Below are positions 1-20,800 of a DNA stretch of 64,000 nt, piece after piece. Numbering within the stretch: the stretch's first letter is position 1; each line of letters opens with the position of its first letter. The notes under the pieces are model-generated. The model made no database searches. It worked only from the letters and a program-made list of their open reading frames with translations, and was not told the origin of the DNA. Position numbers and translations under genes: made by a program. Origin of the DNA: Gavia stellata (taxonomy: Eukaryota > Chordata > Aves > Gaviiformes > Gaviidae); assembly GCF_030936135.1 (NCBI RefSeq), contig NC_082595.1, positions 113,166,334 through 113,230,333 of the forward strand, read 5' to 3'.

Positions 1-1972
1 CCCGGACCCACCCTGTCCCCGTCCCCGTCCCCGCCAGTGCCACGCCGGGGGCTGGGAGCTGGGGATGGGCAGTGTGGGGCTGCGGGGCAGATGTGGGGCA
101 GCTTGCGCCTGCCTGTGGGTCGGGAGGTTGGGGGGGCGCAGGGTTGGGGGTGGCCCCACCGGGGGTTGGGGGTCACCCTCTCACCGCGGCCACATCAGTG
201 CCGCAGCAGCGTAGCCGTGTGGGGTGGAGCTGCACCGCCACAGCCGCAGCCGGCGCCTGCCTCGTCCCTGCCCCTGCCCCGCTGCCAGCCCCACGGAAGC
301 CCCATGGCAGCCCTGGCAGCCCGGGGTGGGGTGGCAGGACCTGGCTGCGGGCGTGGGGCTGCCTGGAAAGGGGGGACATGGGTCCGGCACCCCCAGCCCA
401 GCCCCGCAGTGCCGTGGCGGGGCACAGACGTGGCTGAGCACCGACCTGCAGCTTTGGGGGCACAGTGGGGTCTCTGCACAGGTTGGGGGGCACAGTGACC
501 CATCCCCATGGCTTGGGGGGCGCAGCAGCCCCTCCCTGTGCTCAGGGGGGCACAGGGGGCCATCCCCCATGCCCTGTCCTTTCAGGAGGGCTCCTATCCC
601 GTCCCATCCCATCCCGAGCCATCCCATCCCATCCCTGGGATGTGGACATGCCCAGTCCTGGGTGGTGGGACCCCAGGGTAGCCCAGGGGGTCCCGGGGTC
701 CCGCGGGTGTGGGGCTGAGGGGGCACAGGGGGGCCGGGCAGGGAAGGGAAGAAGGGAAGAAGAGAAGAGAAGGGAAGGGAAAGGAAGGGAAGGGAAGGAG
801 GGAGGCGAGGGGGGGCCATCGGTCGGCGCAGGAATTCCCGGCGGCCCCCGGGGAGGAGCTGGAATCCAGCCGGGGCCTGAGGGGAACCAGCCGGGCTGAC
901 GGGAACCGGCCACAGCTCCGCGGGCCCCCACCGCAGCGCAGCCCAGCTCCGGCCGCAGGGGCCCGGGGGGGCCCGGGGTCTGCTCCCTATGGGGCTGCCC
1001 GGGGGGCTGCTCTGTGTGGGGCTGGGAGTGCTGGCTACGGGGCTGGGCTGGGCTCTGGGCTCTGGGCTCAGGCCATATAAGGCTGCGCCGGGGTCCCTGC
1101 AGCATGTGGGGCTGGGCTGGGGTCCCACGCCGTGGGGCTGGGGTCCCTGCAGCGTGTGGGGCTGGGCTGGGGTCCCGCGCCGTGGGGCTGGGGTCCCTGC
1201 AGCATGTGGGGCTGGGCTTGGGTCCCACACTGTGGGGCTGGGGTCCCTGCAGCATGTGGGGCTGGGCTGGGGTCCCACGCCGTGGGGCTGGGGTCCATCC
1301 CCGACGTGGCTGAGGGGGATGCTGTCCCCCTGCGCCCGCCATCCGCTCGACCCCCACTTGCAGACTCCTGGTCGGGGGGTGCAATGGCCGTGGGGTGGCT
1401 GAGCCCCCCACAGCGGGTGGCTGCCCCGGCTGCCCCTGCCCCACCAGTGCGGAGGGGACCGGGGACACGTGGGGCAGCAATGGGGTAGGACATGGGGCTC
1501 CCATCCCCGGGACAGGCAATGCAGGCCCCACAGCATGGCATGACGGGGTGCCTGGCACCCCAAACCCTGCCTGGCCGCCCCGAACCCCACAGGCAGAGCC
1601 CCCATCCCCGCAGGGCTCCCCAGGTTCTGCCCCACGGCCAGGGGCTGCGGCCACTCCTGCGGTGCCACCAGCCCCCACCGGGGCTTGGCGAAGGGCCCCG
1701 GTGCTACGGGCTGCCGGGCAGAGCAGGGATGAAAGGGCTCTGGCGTGGGGCAGGATCCGGCCCATTAACCCCACAGCGCTGGGCTGTGACGGCTGCTACC
1801 GGTGGGGCCGGAAGGGCGAGCACGGGGACGTGCCGGGGGGGGGGCCTGGTGTGTGCCGGGGATGCCTGGGGGTGGGCGCGGGGATGCTGGGTGAGTGCCG
1901 GGAGGATACCTGGGTGCGTGCCAGGACGATGCCCGGTGTGTGCCGGGCGGGCGCCCTGACCCCTTCCCGCAG
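1..1972. other. non-coding sequence 5' of EMILIN1 EMI exon
   Basis: No exon could be supported here. The human protein has a first exon with a signal peptide ahead of the EMI domain, but no open frame in this stretch combines a convincing signal peptide, a donor and the phase needed at 1973. Visible structure: CCATCCC-rich tract near 600-640, a purine-rich GGGAA/GAAGG tract at about 737-805, a TATAAGG motif at 1076-1082 and a 50-bp tandem repeat at 1091-1290. EMILIN1 exon 1 may lie before the window, in a missequenced GC-rich part, or be too diverged to recognise. The ATG at 989 opens a hydrophobic stretch that looks like a signal peptide, but it runs straight into the tandem repeat. Confidence 0.5.
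1091..1290. repeat. 50-bp tandem repeat, four copies
   Basis: Four consecutive copies start at 1091, 1141, 1191 and 1241, each opening with GGGTCCCTGCAGC and differing by a few substitutions. The unit is an exact 50 bp. The array lies just downstream of a TATAAGG motif in presumed EMILIN1 5' sequence. Confidence 0.85.
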
Positions 1973-4900
1973 GAACTGGTGTGCCTACGTGGTGACGCGC
2001 AGCGTGAGCTGTGTAGTGGAGGACGGCGTCGAGAGCTTCGTGAAGCCGGATTACCAGCCCTGCGGCTGGGGGCAGCTCCAGTGCCCCCGCGTCCTGGCGT
2101 GAGTGGGGACGGCTCCGCGGGCTGGGGGGGCTCCGAGCAGAGCCGGGTCTGGCCGTGGCCCCACCACCGCCGCCGCCGCCGCCACTGGTGTTTATCCACC
2201 CCGGGGTCGTGTTTACTTTTTCGCAAGAGCCGGGCGGCCTCGAGCAGTGCCGCGTGGGTGACCGGCGCCTGCCCACACCCAGCCGGCAGCCCCCCACGAG
2301 GCGCATGCCGGGGCGCCCGGCACACCCCACACCCAGGGCAGGTCTCCAGGCCGGCGGCTCGGTGGCGGGGCCGGCAGCGCGGGGTGATGCCGGCAGCCGG
2401 GCGGTGGGACCAGGCAGGAGCAGCCCCCCCGGCTGCCGGCGGTTGAGCAAGAGGCTGGGGTGCAGGCGGGGGCCCGGCCGTGCCGCCGGGGCTGGACCAC
2501 AGCCTGTGTTTGGTTTTGCTCCCGGCTGCCCAGCCCTGAGCCGCTGCCCGACGCCTCCGCACACACGCGGCTGGTGGTGCTCGGTGCGACCCGAGCGCGG
2601 GTTCCCGGCGGGCAGCAGAGTGCCGGCAAGAGCCGGGGGCAGAGTGCGGGCAGGGAGCTCCCCCCCACCCCTGCCACCCCAGGACCAGTCCCGTTCCCCG
2701 TGCCCGGGACCCCCCACCCAGCGCCCGTCCCCCCCTCGTCTGCCCGTGCTGCCCCCTCGGGGGCTCCCGTCCCCCCCACCGCTGCGGCAGGGTCTCCTCT
2801 GCCCGCAGGTACCGCAGCTTCCTGCGGCCCCGCTACAAGGTGGCCCAGAGGACGGTGTCGGAGCTGGCCTGGCGCTGCTGCCAGGGCTACTCGGGCGAGG
2901 ACTGCACCGAGGGGCCGGCGCCGGCATCCCCCCTGCCCACCGGCCGCCCCCGGCCCCGGCCCGGCCGCCCCACGCTCTCCGGCTTCGGCAACCCCCTCAG
3001 CGGCCTGGGAGGCGAAGGTAGTGCCGTCGGGTAGGGAGGACGTGCCAGCGGGGCGGCCCCGGCGCGGCCGTGACCCCGATGATGCGGTGCGGTGGCAGGT
3101 GGCGGGGATGCGGAGAAGGTGCGGCGGCTGGAGGAGCAGGTGCGGCGGCTGAGCGAGCAGGTGGAGGAGCTGCGGGCCGGGCAGGAGCCGATGGCGGAGC
3201 ACCCGCGCCGGGCGGCGGACGGTGGCCCCGAGGGCGAGCAGCCGGCCGATGCGGCCGCCCCTGCTGAGGTGCGGGAGGCGCTGAGCCACGTCCAGCGGCG
3301 GCTGGAGGAGCTGGAGAGCCGCCTGCGCCATCAGGAGAGCAGCCGGGAGGGCCCGCCGGCGGCGGTGGGCCCAGGGGCAGCCACGGCGCTGCGCGAGCTG
3401 GAGCAACGGCTGCAGGAGACCTGCGCCGCCTGCGCGGCTGGCACCGAGGGGCTGCGACGGCAGGCAGCGGAGGACCGGGAGCGCATGCGGGCGCTGGAGA
3501 AGCTGGTGGGCTCAGTGGACCAGCGCAACCGGGATGCGGTGGAGACGGTGCAGCGGCACATCAGCAGCCTGAGCAGCCGCCTGGCCCCCGCCGCCGCCCC
3601 GCCGGACGAGCTGCACCGGCGCCTGGCCGAGCTGGAGCGGCGCCTGGAGGGGCTGCCCACGGCCGTGGTGGGGCCGGGCGGGCAGGGGCCGGTGCTGGCC
3701 CGGCGGCTGGCGGAGCTGGAGGGACGGCTGAACGCCTCGCGGGCCGGCCCGTGGCCCCCCGAGCCCGAGGGGCGGCAGAGCGGGCTGCCGGGACGCCTGG
3801 CCAACCTGAGCCGGGCGGTGGAGGGGCTGGCAGCCAGCGGGGCACAGCGCAGCGCCCGCCTGACTGAGCTGGAGGGGCTGCTGGCCCGCTGCGGCCGGCC
3901 CTGCCCGGCCCCCCCCGAGCCAACGGCCGGCAGCCGGGACGGGCAGGACGGGCAGCTTGGCCCCCTCCTCCGGCAGCTGGAGCGGCGGCTGCAGGACACC
4001 GAGGGGCAGCTCCGGGCCCTGGGGGCCGGCGGGGACGGGCTGGCCGGGACCCTGCGGGGGCTGCGGGCAGAGGGGGGGGAGCTGCGGGAGCTGCTGGGGG
4101 CACAGGGGGAGGCGCTGGGGCAGCTGGCGGGGCGGCTGGGGCAGCTGGAGGCGGGGGGGGGCCCTGGCAGAGGAGCTGGCGCAGCTCCGCAACCGGACGG
4201 GGCGGCTGGAGGCCGAGCTGGGGGGGCCGAGCGGCGGCCCCTGCCCCCCGTCCTGCGCCCCGCTGACGTCCCAGGAGCTGGAGCGGCTGCGGGCCGAGGT
4301 GGACGTCTGCACCGCCGCCTGCCGCCCACCCCAGCCCGGCCCCACGGAGCCGGAGCCGGAGCTGGAGCCGGAGCCGCCGCTGGAGGGGTTCAGCGTCTTC
4401 GGGGGCACCTCGCCCTCGGAGCTGCGGGGGCTGCGGGGCGAGCTGGCGGCGGCACTGCTCTCACTCGGCGGGCTGAACGCCACGGTGCAGGGGCTGCAGG
4501 ATGCCCTGGACCAGCAGGACGCCCGGCAGCGCCAGCTGGGCGCCATCACCGACCGCATCGTGACCGAGCTGGACCAGGCGGCGGCGGCGGCGGCGGCACG
4601 GCAGGCCGAGAGCGAGGAGCGGCTGGAGGGGCTGGTGCGGGAGCTGGCGCGGGCCGGGGGCTGCCCGGCCGGCCTGGAGCCACGTCTGGCCAAGCTGGAG
4701 GGCGTCTGCGAGCAGCTGGAGGCCGTGGCAGGCGGGCTGCGGGGCGTCCGCGAGGGGCTCGGCCGGCACGTGGCGGGGCTGTGGGGCGCGGTGCGGGAGC
4801 TGAACGGCACAGCCCGCACCCAGGCCGCGCTGCTGGAGAAGGCGCTGCAGGCCCAGCTCCCGCACCGGCTCGGCGCCCTCAACGCCAGCCTGCAGCACCT

Positions 4901-6715
4901 GCGCGGGGAGCTGCTCCGCCTGACCCAGAGGGACCTCACCGGTGCGCGGGGGACGGGGCGCGGGGGGCGCGGGATGGGGGACGCGGGGACGCGGGGCGTC
5001 GTGGGAGGGGCTGGGGGGCACAAGGCTGCGGGGACGGTGCTTGGGGACCGTGGCGGGGACGTGGGGCTTCGAGGAACAGGGGCACGGGGTCACCGGGGAG
5101 CGAGGCAGGGGGGTGTGGGGGCCCGGGGGTGTTGGGGTGTGGGGCACAGGGCTATAAGAGGCTGCTGGCTATGGGGCTGCGGTGCGTGGGGACGTGGGGA
5201 TTCAAGCCATGGGGGTCAAGCCATGGGGCTGTGGGGACATGGGGATGCAAGTCGTGGGGACACGGGGGCTCAAAGCGCGGGGACGTGGGGCTGCAGCGCA
5301 TGAGAACATGGGGACGCAAGCCATGGGGACGCAAAGTGCGGGGCTGTGGGGCCAGGGGAAGGGCTGTGGGGCCGGGGCGGCTCTAACCCCATCCTCTCTT
5401 CAGGCCCCCCAGGACCCCCTGGACCCGCCGGCCCTGTGGGTGAGATGGGCCCCCCCGGGCCCACTGGGCCCCCCGGCAAGGATGGAGAACAAGGCCCCAT
5501 GGGCCCCCCCGGTAAGAAACAGCCCCCTGTGCCCCCCGCAGTGGGGCAGCGCTGGCACGGCCGGACCCTGCGCCCGGGGGTCCTGCCCCGTGCCGGCAAT
5601 GCAGCCCCCTCCTCCCCTTCCCTCCTAGGGCTGCCAGGAGAGAGAGGTAGGGCTGGGGGGGCACGGCGGGGTTGGGGGGCAGTTTGGGGTGGGGGCCTCT
5701 GGGGCTGAAGCTTGGGGAACAAGGGGGCTTGGGGGGGACTTGGGGGGCTGCAATGGCAGCTGGGGGGGGTCTGGGCTGGGGGAAGGGGAGCGGGGGGGTG
5801 TGGGGGGGCACAGGGCACGGGGCAGGGCAGCCTGGGGTGACGGGCGCCGTGGTGGGCAGAGGGGCTGGGGGCGCGGCGGGGGGACGTGGGCAGGGGCGGG
5901 GGGCACGGAGAGGGCGAAGGGGCAGGTATGGGGCGGGTCGGGGGCTGGTGGTGCGGGCGGGGCGCAGGGGGTGCCGGGCCGGGGTGCCCCGTCCTGACGC
6001 GGTGCCCAGGCGAGGTGGGGGAGCCGGGCTCCGTGCCCCGCATCGCCTTCTCGGCCGCCCTGAGCACCCAGCGCACGGAGCCGGGCACCGTCCCCTTCGA
6101 CCAGGTCCTGCTCAACGACGGCGGCGCCTACGACCCCGAGACGGGTGAGCGCCCGCGCGGCACCGCCACGCGTGGGGCAGGGGGGCTGTGGGGTGGACGG
6201 GCGCTGCACGGTCATGGGTGAAGTGTGATCCTGGGGTGCAACGATGGGATGGGGGGGTGTCCTCGGGGAGCGCCGTGCCTGTCCTGGGGGTGCAGTGGGG
6301 GAGCCTGGGGGTGCAGAGCCCGTCCCGGGGGCCCTGGGGACAGGGCGGCCGCCGGCACTGACGCCCGTCGCCCACCGCCGCAGGCACCTTCACGGCACCG
6401 GTGAGCGGGCGGTACCTGGTGAGCGCGGTGCTGACGGGGCACAAGGGGGAGAAGCTGGAGGCCGTGCTGTCGCGCTCCAACCAGGGCATCGCCCGCCTGG
6501 ACTCGGCCGGTTTCCAGCCCGAGGGGCTGGAGAAGGAGCCGGTGGCGGCCCTGCAGCCCAGCCCCGGGGCGCTCGGCGTCTTCAGCCTCCTGCTGCCGCT
6601 GGCGGCCGGCGAGACGCTCTGCGTGGACCTGGTCTCGGGGCGCCTGGCCCACGCGCCCGACGAGCCCCTCACCGTCTTCAGCGGGGCCCTGCTCTACGAC
6701 GCCGAGGAGCCCTAG
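1973..6715 (+). CDS. EMILIN1: EMILIN1 (elastin microfibril interfacer 1), 5' exon missing
   Basis: Secreted elastic-fibre glycoprotein. Exons read as 1973-2098, 2809-3017, 3099-4941, 5404-5511, 5629-5646, 6010-6144 and 6384-6715, all with GT-AG ends and matching phases. Exons 1973-3017 encode the cysteine-rich EMI domain, starting NWCAYVVTR and ending [12 protein letters not shown]. The long exon encodes a leucine- and glutamine-rich coiled coil. The next exons give a short Gly-X-Y collagen stem, and the last two a C1q-like domain starting [11 protein letters not shown] and ending in a TAG stop. The long exon is in one frame up to a run of nine G at 4153-4161 and in the next frame after it. 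Removing one G restores the family sequence ([13 protein letters not shown]), so a homopolymer error or a real frameshift is present. The signal-peptide exon was not found. Its end converges on the kinase gene downstream. The identification rests on residue-level resemblance to human EMILIN1 throughout and on synteny with KHK. Confidence 0.95.
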
Positions 6716-6942
6716 AGCCACCGGACCCCCACACTCCGCCCCGGCACGGGGCTGCCGGCCAGCCGGGGGCACAGCCGGGCCGGGGGGTCCCCACGCCCCG
6801 GCGGGACCCCCCCCACCCGCCCTGTTATTTATCAGCACCCCCCACCCCTCACTCCCCTCCCACCACGTCCCCCCGCCCCACACTGCCTGCCCCGGCCCCC
6901 CACACCGCCCCGCCGCCCCCGGCCCCCCACTGCCCCCCACAA

Positions 6943-6948
6943 AATAAA
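6943..6948 (+). terminator. EMILIN1: EMILIN1 poly(A) signal
   Basis: AATAAA 228 bases after the TAG stop at 6713-6715, in C-rich 3' UTR. It is the first canonical signal after the stop. Confidence 0.85.
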
Positions 6949-7013
6949 GACGCGGCACCGGGTTTTGTACCCGCGGCTCTGGCTCCTTCCTGTGCCCAGC
7001 CGCGGCCCCACCA

Positions 7014-16039
<9,026 letters not shown>

Positions 16040-16760
16040 CCCGGTGCCACCGCCACCGCTCCCAGCGCCCTGGGGGTGCGGGCAGGCGGGCAGCACCCTG
16101 CCAGGGCACCAGCCCCTGGCCCCAGGGCCAGCAGACGTCCCCCGGGGCACGGAGGCGAGAAGCTCCCCGGGGCACGGGGCTGCAGCCCTGCATGGCACGG
16201 TCAGGCTCAGCCCGGTGCTGCCGGCACTGGCTCTGCACCGCCCGGCGCAGCGTGGCACAGCTGGGCACGGCATGGTCAGGGACGCTCAGGACCGGTGCCG
16301 GGCACTTGGCCCCCAACGTACCCCCAATCCTTGGCCCCAGCAGCTCCGGGGACGGCGCGGGCAGGAGGGGTCCCCGGACGGGGGCCCCAGCCCCACGCAG
16401 CTGCCGGCAGAGTTGGCCACGGCCGCAGCCCCACAACAAGGCGGGTGTGGGCTCCCACGGGCACCGTGCCCGGGCGCTCCGTGGCCCAGGGCAAAGGTCA
16501 TGCCGCTGGCACGAGGGAGCCTGGGGGGCGGCTTGGCGCAGCCCCCCGGCACGGCACAAGGACGCGGTGACCCGTCCCATCTGCCCGGGCACCCTGGGCC
16601 GTGGCTGCCGCCGGTGCCGGGGGGCTCAGCCCCGCTCCCCATCCCGTGCCCGGTCGCCTACCTGTGCCACTGCTCCCGCTCCCGCCGCCGTCCCCTCCCA
16701 CCTGCGCCACTGCCGCCGCCGCCGCCGCCCCACTGACATATTAACCTGCCCGGTGGCGCA
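16040..16760. promoter_or_regulatory. 5' flank of kinase gene, CpG-rich with CCG repeats
   Basis: About 700 bases upstream of the kinase ATG. A cluster of CCG/GCC trinucleotides and CpGs at about 16670-16735 makes this the likeliest leader exon or promoter position. No TATA box or certain leader exon was identified. Confidence 0.4.
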
Positions 16761-16825
16761 CCCACGGGCCTCCCTGCACCCTCGCCCAGCACCGGCCGAC
16801 CCACACCTGCGCCTGCTCACAGACC

Positions 16826-17130
16826 AACGCCCAGGCCTGCACCCAGACCTGCACCCAAACATGCACCCAGACTTGCACCTGCACCCCGACCTGCACCCCA
16901 ACCTGCACCCCAACCTGCACCCAGACCTGCACCCTAACCTACACCCAGAGTTGCACCTGCACCCCAACCTGCACCCCGAACCACACCCTGAACTGCACCC
17001 AGACCTGCACCTGCAACCTGACCTGCACCCTGACCAGCACCCCATCCTGCACCCAAACCCCAACCTGCACCCCATCCTGCACCCAGACCTGCACCCAAAT
17101 CTGCACCCGCACCCCGACCCGCACCCCGTG
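16826..17130. repeat. 12-bp CTGCACCC repeat between kinase and KHK
   Basis: Degenerate 12-bp units of the form CTGCACCC followed by AGAC, AAAC, CAAC or TGAC, plus 6-bp half units. The core matches the intronic array at 12441-14227 but is far more diverged, which suggests an older array of the same family. Confidence 0.85.
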
Positions 17131-17267
17131 CTCAGGAAGGGCTGTGGGGTGGGGGCGGGGGCCCCCTGCACCCCGCGGTGGGACGGGGCCCCCCCTGCCC
17201 GGGCAGGTCCGGCCCAGGGGACGGCGTCTGCTGCACCCGGACCCGGCTGCACCCTCGCCCCACGGCA

Positions 17268-17550
17268 CGGGGGGGTGTGCACGGGGGGGGTGCACGGGGG
17301 GTGTGCACGGGGGGTGCACGGGGGGGGGTGCACGGGGGGTGCACGGGGGGTGCACGGAGGTGTGCACGGGGGTGTGCACGGGGGGGTGCACGGGGGGTGC
17401 ACAGGCGGGTGCACGGGGGGTAAACGGGGGGGTGTGCACGGGGGGGTGCACGGGGGGTAAACGGGGGGGTGTGCACGGGGGGTGTGCACGGGGGGTGCAC
17501 GGGGGGTGCACAGGCGGGTGCACGGGGGGGGTGCACGGGGGTGCCCGTGC
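17268..17550. repeat. GTGCACGGGGG minisatellite upstream of KHK
   Basis: About 20 copies of GGTGCACGGGGG or GGTGTGCACGGGGG, with two GGTAAACGGGG variants. Each unit holds the palindrome GTGCAC. The plus strand is strongly G-rich. The array ends about 300 bases before the KHK start codon. Confidence 0.95.
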
Positions 17551-17559
17551 GCGCGTGCG

Positions 17560-17853
17560 ACGGGCCGTGAGCACGAGCAGCGCGTGCAGCCGCGCACGCC
17601 CCGGCCCCTGGCGATCGTGCGCATGCGCGCGATGCCCCCCGCGGCCCCCCCCCACCCCCGTAGCCCAGGGGGCGTGTCCCGCACGGCCGCGCCCTCCCCT
17701 CTGCCCCGCCCCTCCAGGCGCCCGAGGAGGGAGCGGCGCGGCGGCGCGCTCTGATTGGCGGCGCCGCGAGGGGCGTGGCGCGGGGGCGGGCCCTGGGGCC
17801 GGGCGGTGCCGGTGCCGGTGCCGGTGCCGGTGCCGCAGCGGAGCGGGCCCAGC
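17560..17853 (+). promoter_or_regulatory. KHK: KHK promoter region (CpG island)
   Basis: CpG-dense stretch ahead of the KHK start. It contains an inverted CCAAT box (ATTGG at 17754-17758), GC-box-like sequence at about 17770-17792 and a five-fold GGTGCC hexamer at about 17806-17835. There is no TATA box. The role is inferred from position and motifs. Confidence 0.65.
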
Positions 17854-20800
17854 ATGGCAGCGGGGGCGGCCGCCCGGGGGGACCCCGGCGCCGGCGGGGA
17901 GAAGCGGATCCTGTGCGTGGGGCTGGTGTGCCTGGACATCATCAGCGAGGTGGAGGCCTACCCCGCCGAGGACTCCGACACCAGGTACCGGGGCAGCCCC
18001 GCCGGGCGCTGCCGGTGCTCCTCCCGGGGCCGGCCCGGCGCCCACGGCCCGCCGCCTTGCAGGTGCCTGTCGCAGCGGTGGCAGCGGGGCGGGAACGCCT
18101 CCAACTCCTGCACGGTGCTGGCGCTGCTGGGAGCCCCCTGCGCCTTCATGGGCTCGCTGGCCCCCGGGCACGCCGCCGAGTAAGTGGGGTGCGGAGGGGG
18201 TCCCCGGGCTGCCGGTGGGTCCCGGGTCGCCCCCGCCCTGACGCTCCTGCCGGCCCCTCCGCGCCTCTCCCGCCGGCAGCTTCGTCCTGGCCGACCTGCG
18301 GCGCTACGGGGTGGACGTGTGCCACGCGGTGCCGCAGCCCGGCGGCTGCCTGCCCGTCTCCGTCGTCGTCGCCAGCGCCAGCCGGGGCACCCGCACCATC
18401 CTGCACGCCCACGGGTGCGTGGCGCCCCTCACCCCGCTCTCTGTCCGTCCCCCCCCCAAGTTTCATTGCGGCGGATTTCCGGCGCCGGGGTGTGGACGTG
18501 ACGCACGTGGCCTGGCAGCCCCACGGGGACGTGCCCTGCGCCTGCTGTGTGGTCAGCGCCGCCAGCGGCTCCCGGACCATCGTGCTCTACGACACGTAAG
18601 GGCACCAGCCCCGGCCCCAGTTGCCTGGCAGGCAGCGCTCGGCCGGGCCGGTTCGGGGCTGCGGCCCTGTCTCTGCCTTTGCCCCGGCCGAGCCGGGCAC
18701 CCGGGGCCACCCCCTGCACCCCGGGGGTCTCACAGTGCTCAGCCCCCATCAGAGGCTCCGCCGGCGCCTGCCCAGCGTTGCCTGCCACGAGGTCCCGCGT
18801 GCCAGGTTGGGTGATTCCCCGTAATTCTGCACACACAATCACTGCCAATCGTCCCCGCAGCCCCCAGTCACCCCCCTGTGCCGCAGCCCTGATGGGCGGT
18901 GGCATCACCACAGGGCCACACGCTCCGATGTGCGGGAGAGCCGGCACGTTGCCCGCAGGGTCGCCCCGCACTGCAAGAAGCAGCTGCCCGGTGCCCGGGA
19001 CAGCGTTCCCTCGGCCGTGCCGGTGCCGGCAGGGCAGCCGTGGTCCCCGCCCTGGCAGCGGGTCGGCCGTGCCCACACGGGCTGATGGTGGAAGGGGCCG
19101 TTGGGCGTCGCTGACCCCCCCGGCAGCTCTATCCTGGCCGCTGCCGCGCTGCCCTTTGAGTCCATCCCTGCGTCCCGGCGCGCCATCGTTAATGATTCAC
19201 CGGGGCTGTGCCACCCCCGGCGCTGCCCTTCGCCCCCTGGACGGGCACCGGGCCGGGGTCACCCGGGGCCGCCCCACGCCGCGGCGGGGGGTCCCGCCGC
19301 CCTGCCTGACCCCCGCCCCGCAGGAACCTGCCCGACGTGACGGCCCGTGACTTCGAGCGGGTCGACCTCTCCCGGTACAAGTGGATCCACTGGGAGGTGA
19401 GGCGGGGCCGGGGGGGGACCCCCGGGATGGGGCGGGGGGGACCCCCCCGGGGGCAGCCGGGGCCGGTGCCAGGCGGCGTGTGCCCGCAGGCCCGGAACGC
19501 GGCGGAGCAGGCGGCCATGATGCGGCGGGTGGAGCAGCACAACCGGGCCCGGCCGCCGGCCGAGCGGGTCCGCACCTCGGTGGAGGTGGAGAAGCCGCGG
19601 GAGGAGCTGCTGCCGCTGATGGCCCTGGGCCACGTGGTGCGGGGCGGGGCCGCCGCGGGGCGGGGCCGGCGGGAGGCGGGGCGCCAAGGAGAAGGCGGGG
19701 ATTGGGGCTGGGGGACTGGGTTAGGGGCGGGGCCAGGCCCGCGGAGGGGGCGGGGATTGCGGTTGGGGCGGGGCTACCGGCCCTGGGCGGGGGCATGGGC
19801 CGGGCCAAGCCGAAGGGAGGGGGCGGGGATTGGGGCTGGGGCGGGGCTACTGGGGCGGGATTGGGGCGGGGCTACCGGCCCTGGGCGGGGTCAGGGGCCA
19901 GGCCGGGGGGCGGGGGGCAGCAGGGCAGGGGCGGGGCACCGGGGCCTCGGGGGGGGGGGTGTGCAGGGATGGGGGGTCGGGGTACGGGGGGGCGGTCCGG
20001 GGGGGTGCAGGGATGGGGGGGTTCAGGGTACGGGGGGTGCAGGGATGGGGGGTTCGGGGTCTGGGGGGGCAGTCCGGGGGGGGTGCGGGGATGGGGGGGC
20101 TGGGGTACGGTGGGGCAGTCTGTGGGGGTGCAGGGATGGGGGGTTTGGGGCACCGGGGGGCAGTCCGGGGGGGTGCAGGAATGGGGGAGTCGGGGTATGG
20201 GGGGGCAGTCTGTGGGGGTGCGGGGATGCGGGGGGTGCAGTTAGAGCAGGGGTGCAGTTGGGGTACAGCGGGGGGGGCATAGTCTGTGCAGGGGCACAGC
20301 AGTGTGTGGTTGGGGTCAGGGAATGGGGGGGGGGGGCAGAGTCATGGGGGCACGTGGGGTGCAGCCACGTGTGTCTGGGGCCAGGGGAGCGCGGTGGGGG
20401 GCACGGCCCGGCTGGGGGTGTCGGGGGTGTCCCAGCCCCTCTCCCGCAGGTGTTCATCAGCAAGGACGTGGCCCAGCACTTCGGGTACCGCTCGGCCCCC
20501 GAGGCGCTGCAGGGGCTGCGCGGCCACGTGCAGCCGGGGTATGGGGGCGCGGGAGGGCTGCAGGTCGGGGCGGGGGGGCGCACCTGCACCCCGCACCCAC
20601 CACCACTCCCACCACCCCCCAGGGCCACCCTGATCTGCGCCTGGGCCGAGGAGGGGGCCGACGCCATGGGGCCCGGCGGGGAGCTGGTGCACTCGGACGC
20701 CTTCCCCCCCGAGACCCTCGTGGACACGCTGGGGGCCGGGGACACCTTCAACGCCGCCGTCATCTTCGCACTCTCGGCAGGTGGGCACGGCCACAGCATG

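Noticed and set aside
989-1402. Hydrophobic start at 989 as the EMILIN1 signal peptide
   Set aside because: It continues directly into the 50-bp tandem repeat and lacks a donor of the right phase and the residues expected before the EMI domain.
3331-5023. Long minus-strand frames opposite the EMILIN1 coiled-coil exon
   Set aside because: Shadow frames of GC-rich coding sequence; the sense strand matches EMILIN1 residue by residue.
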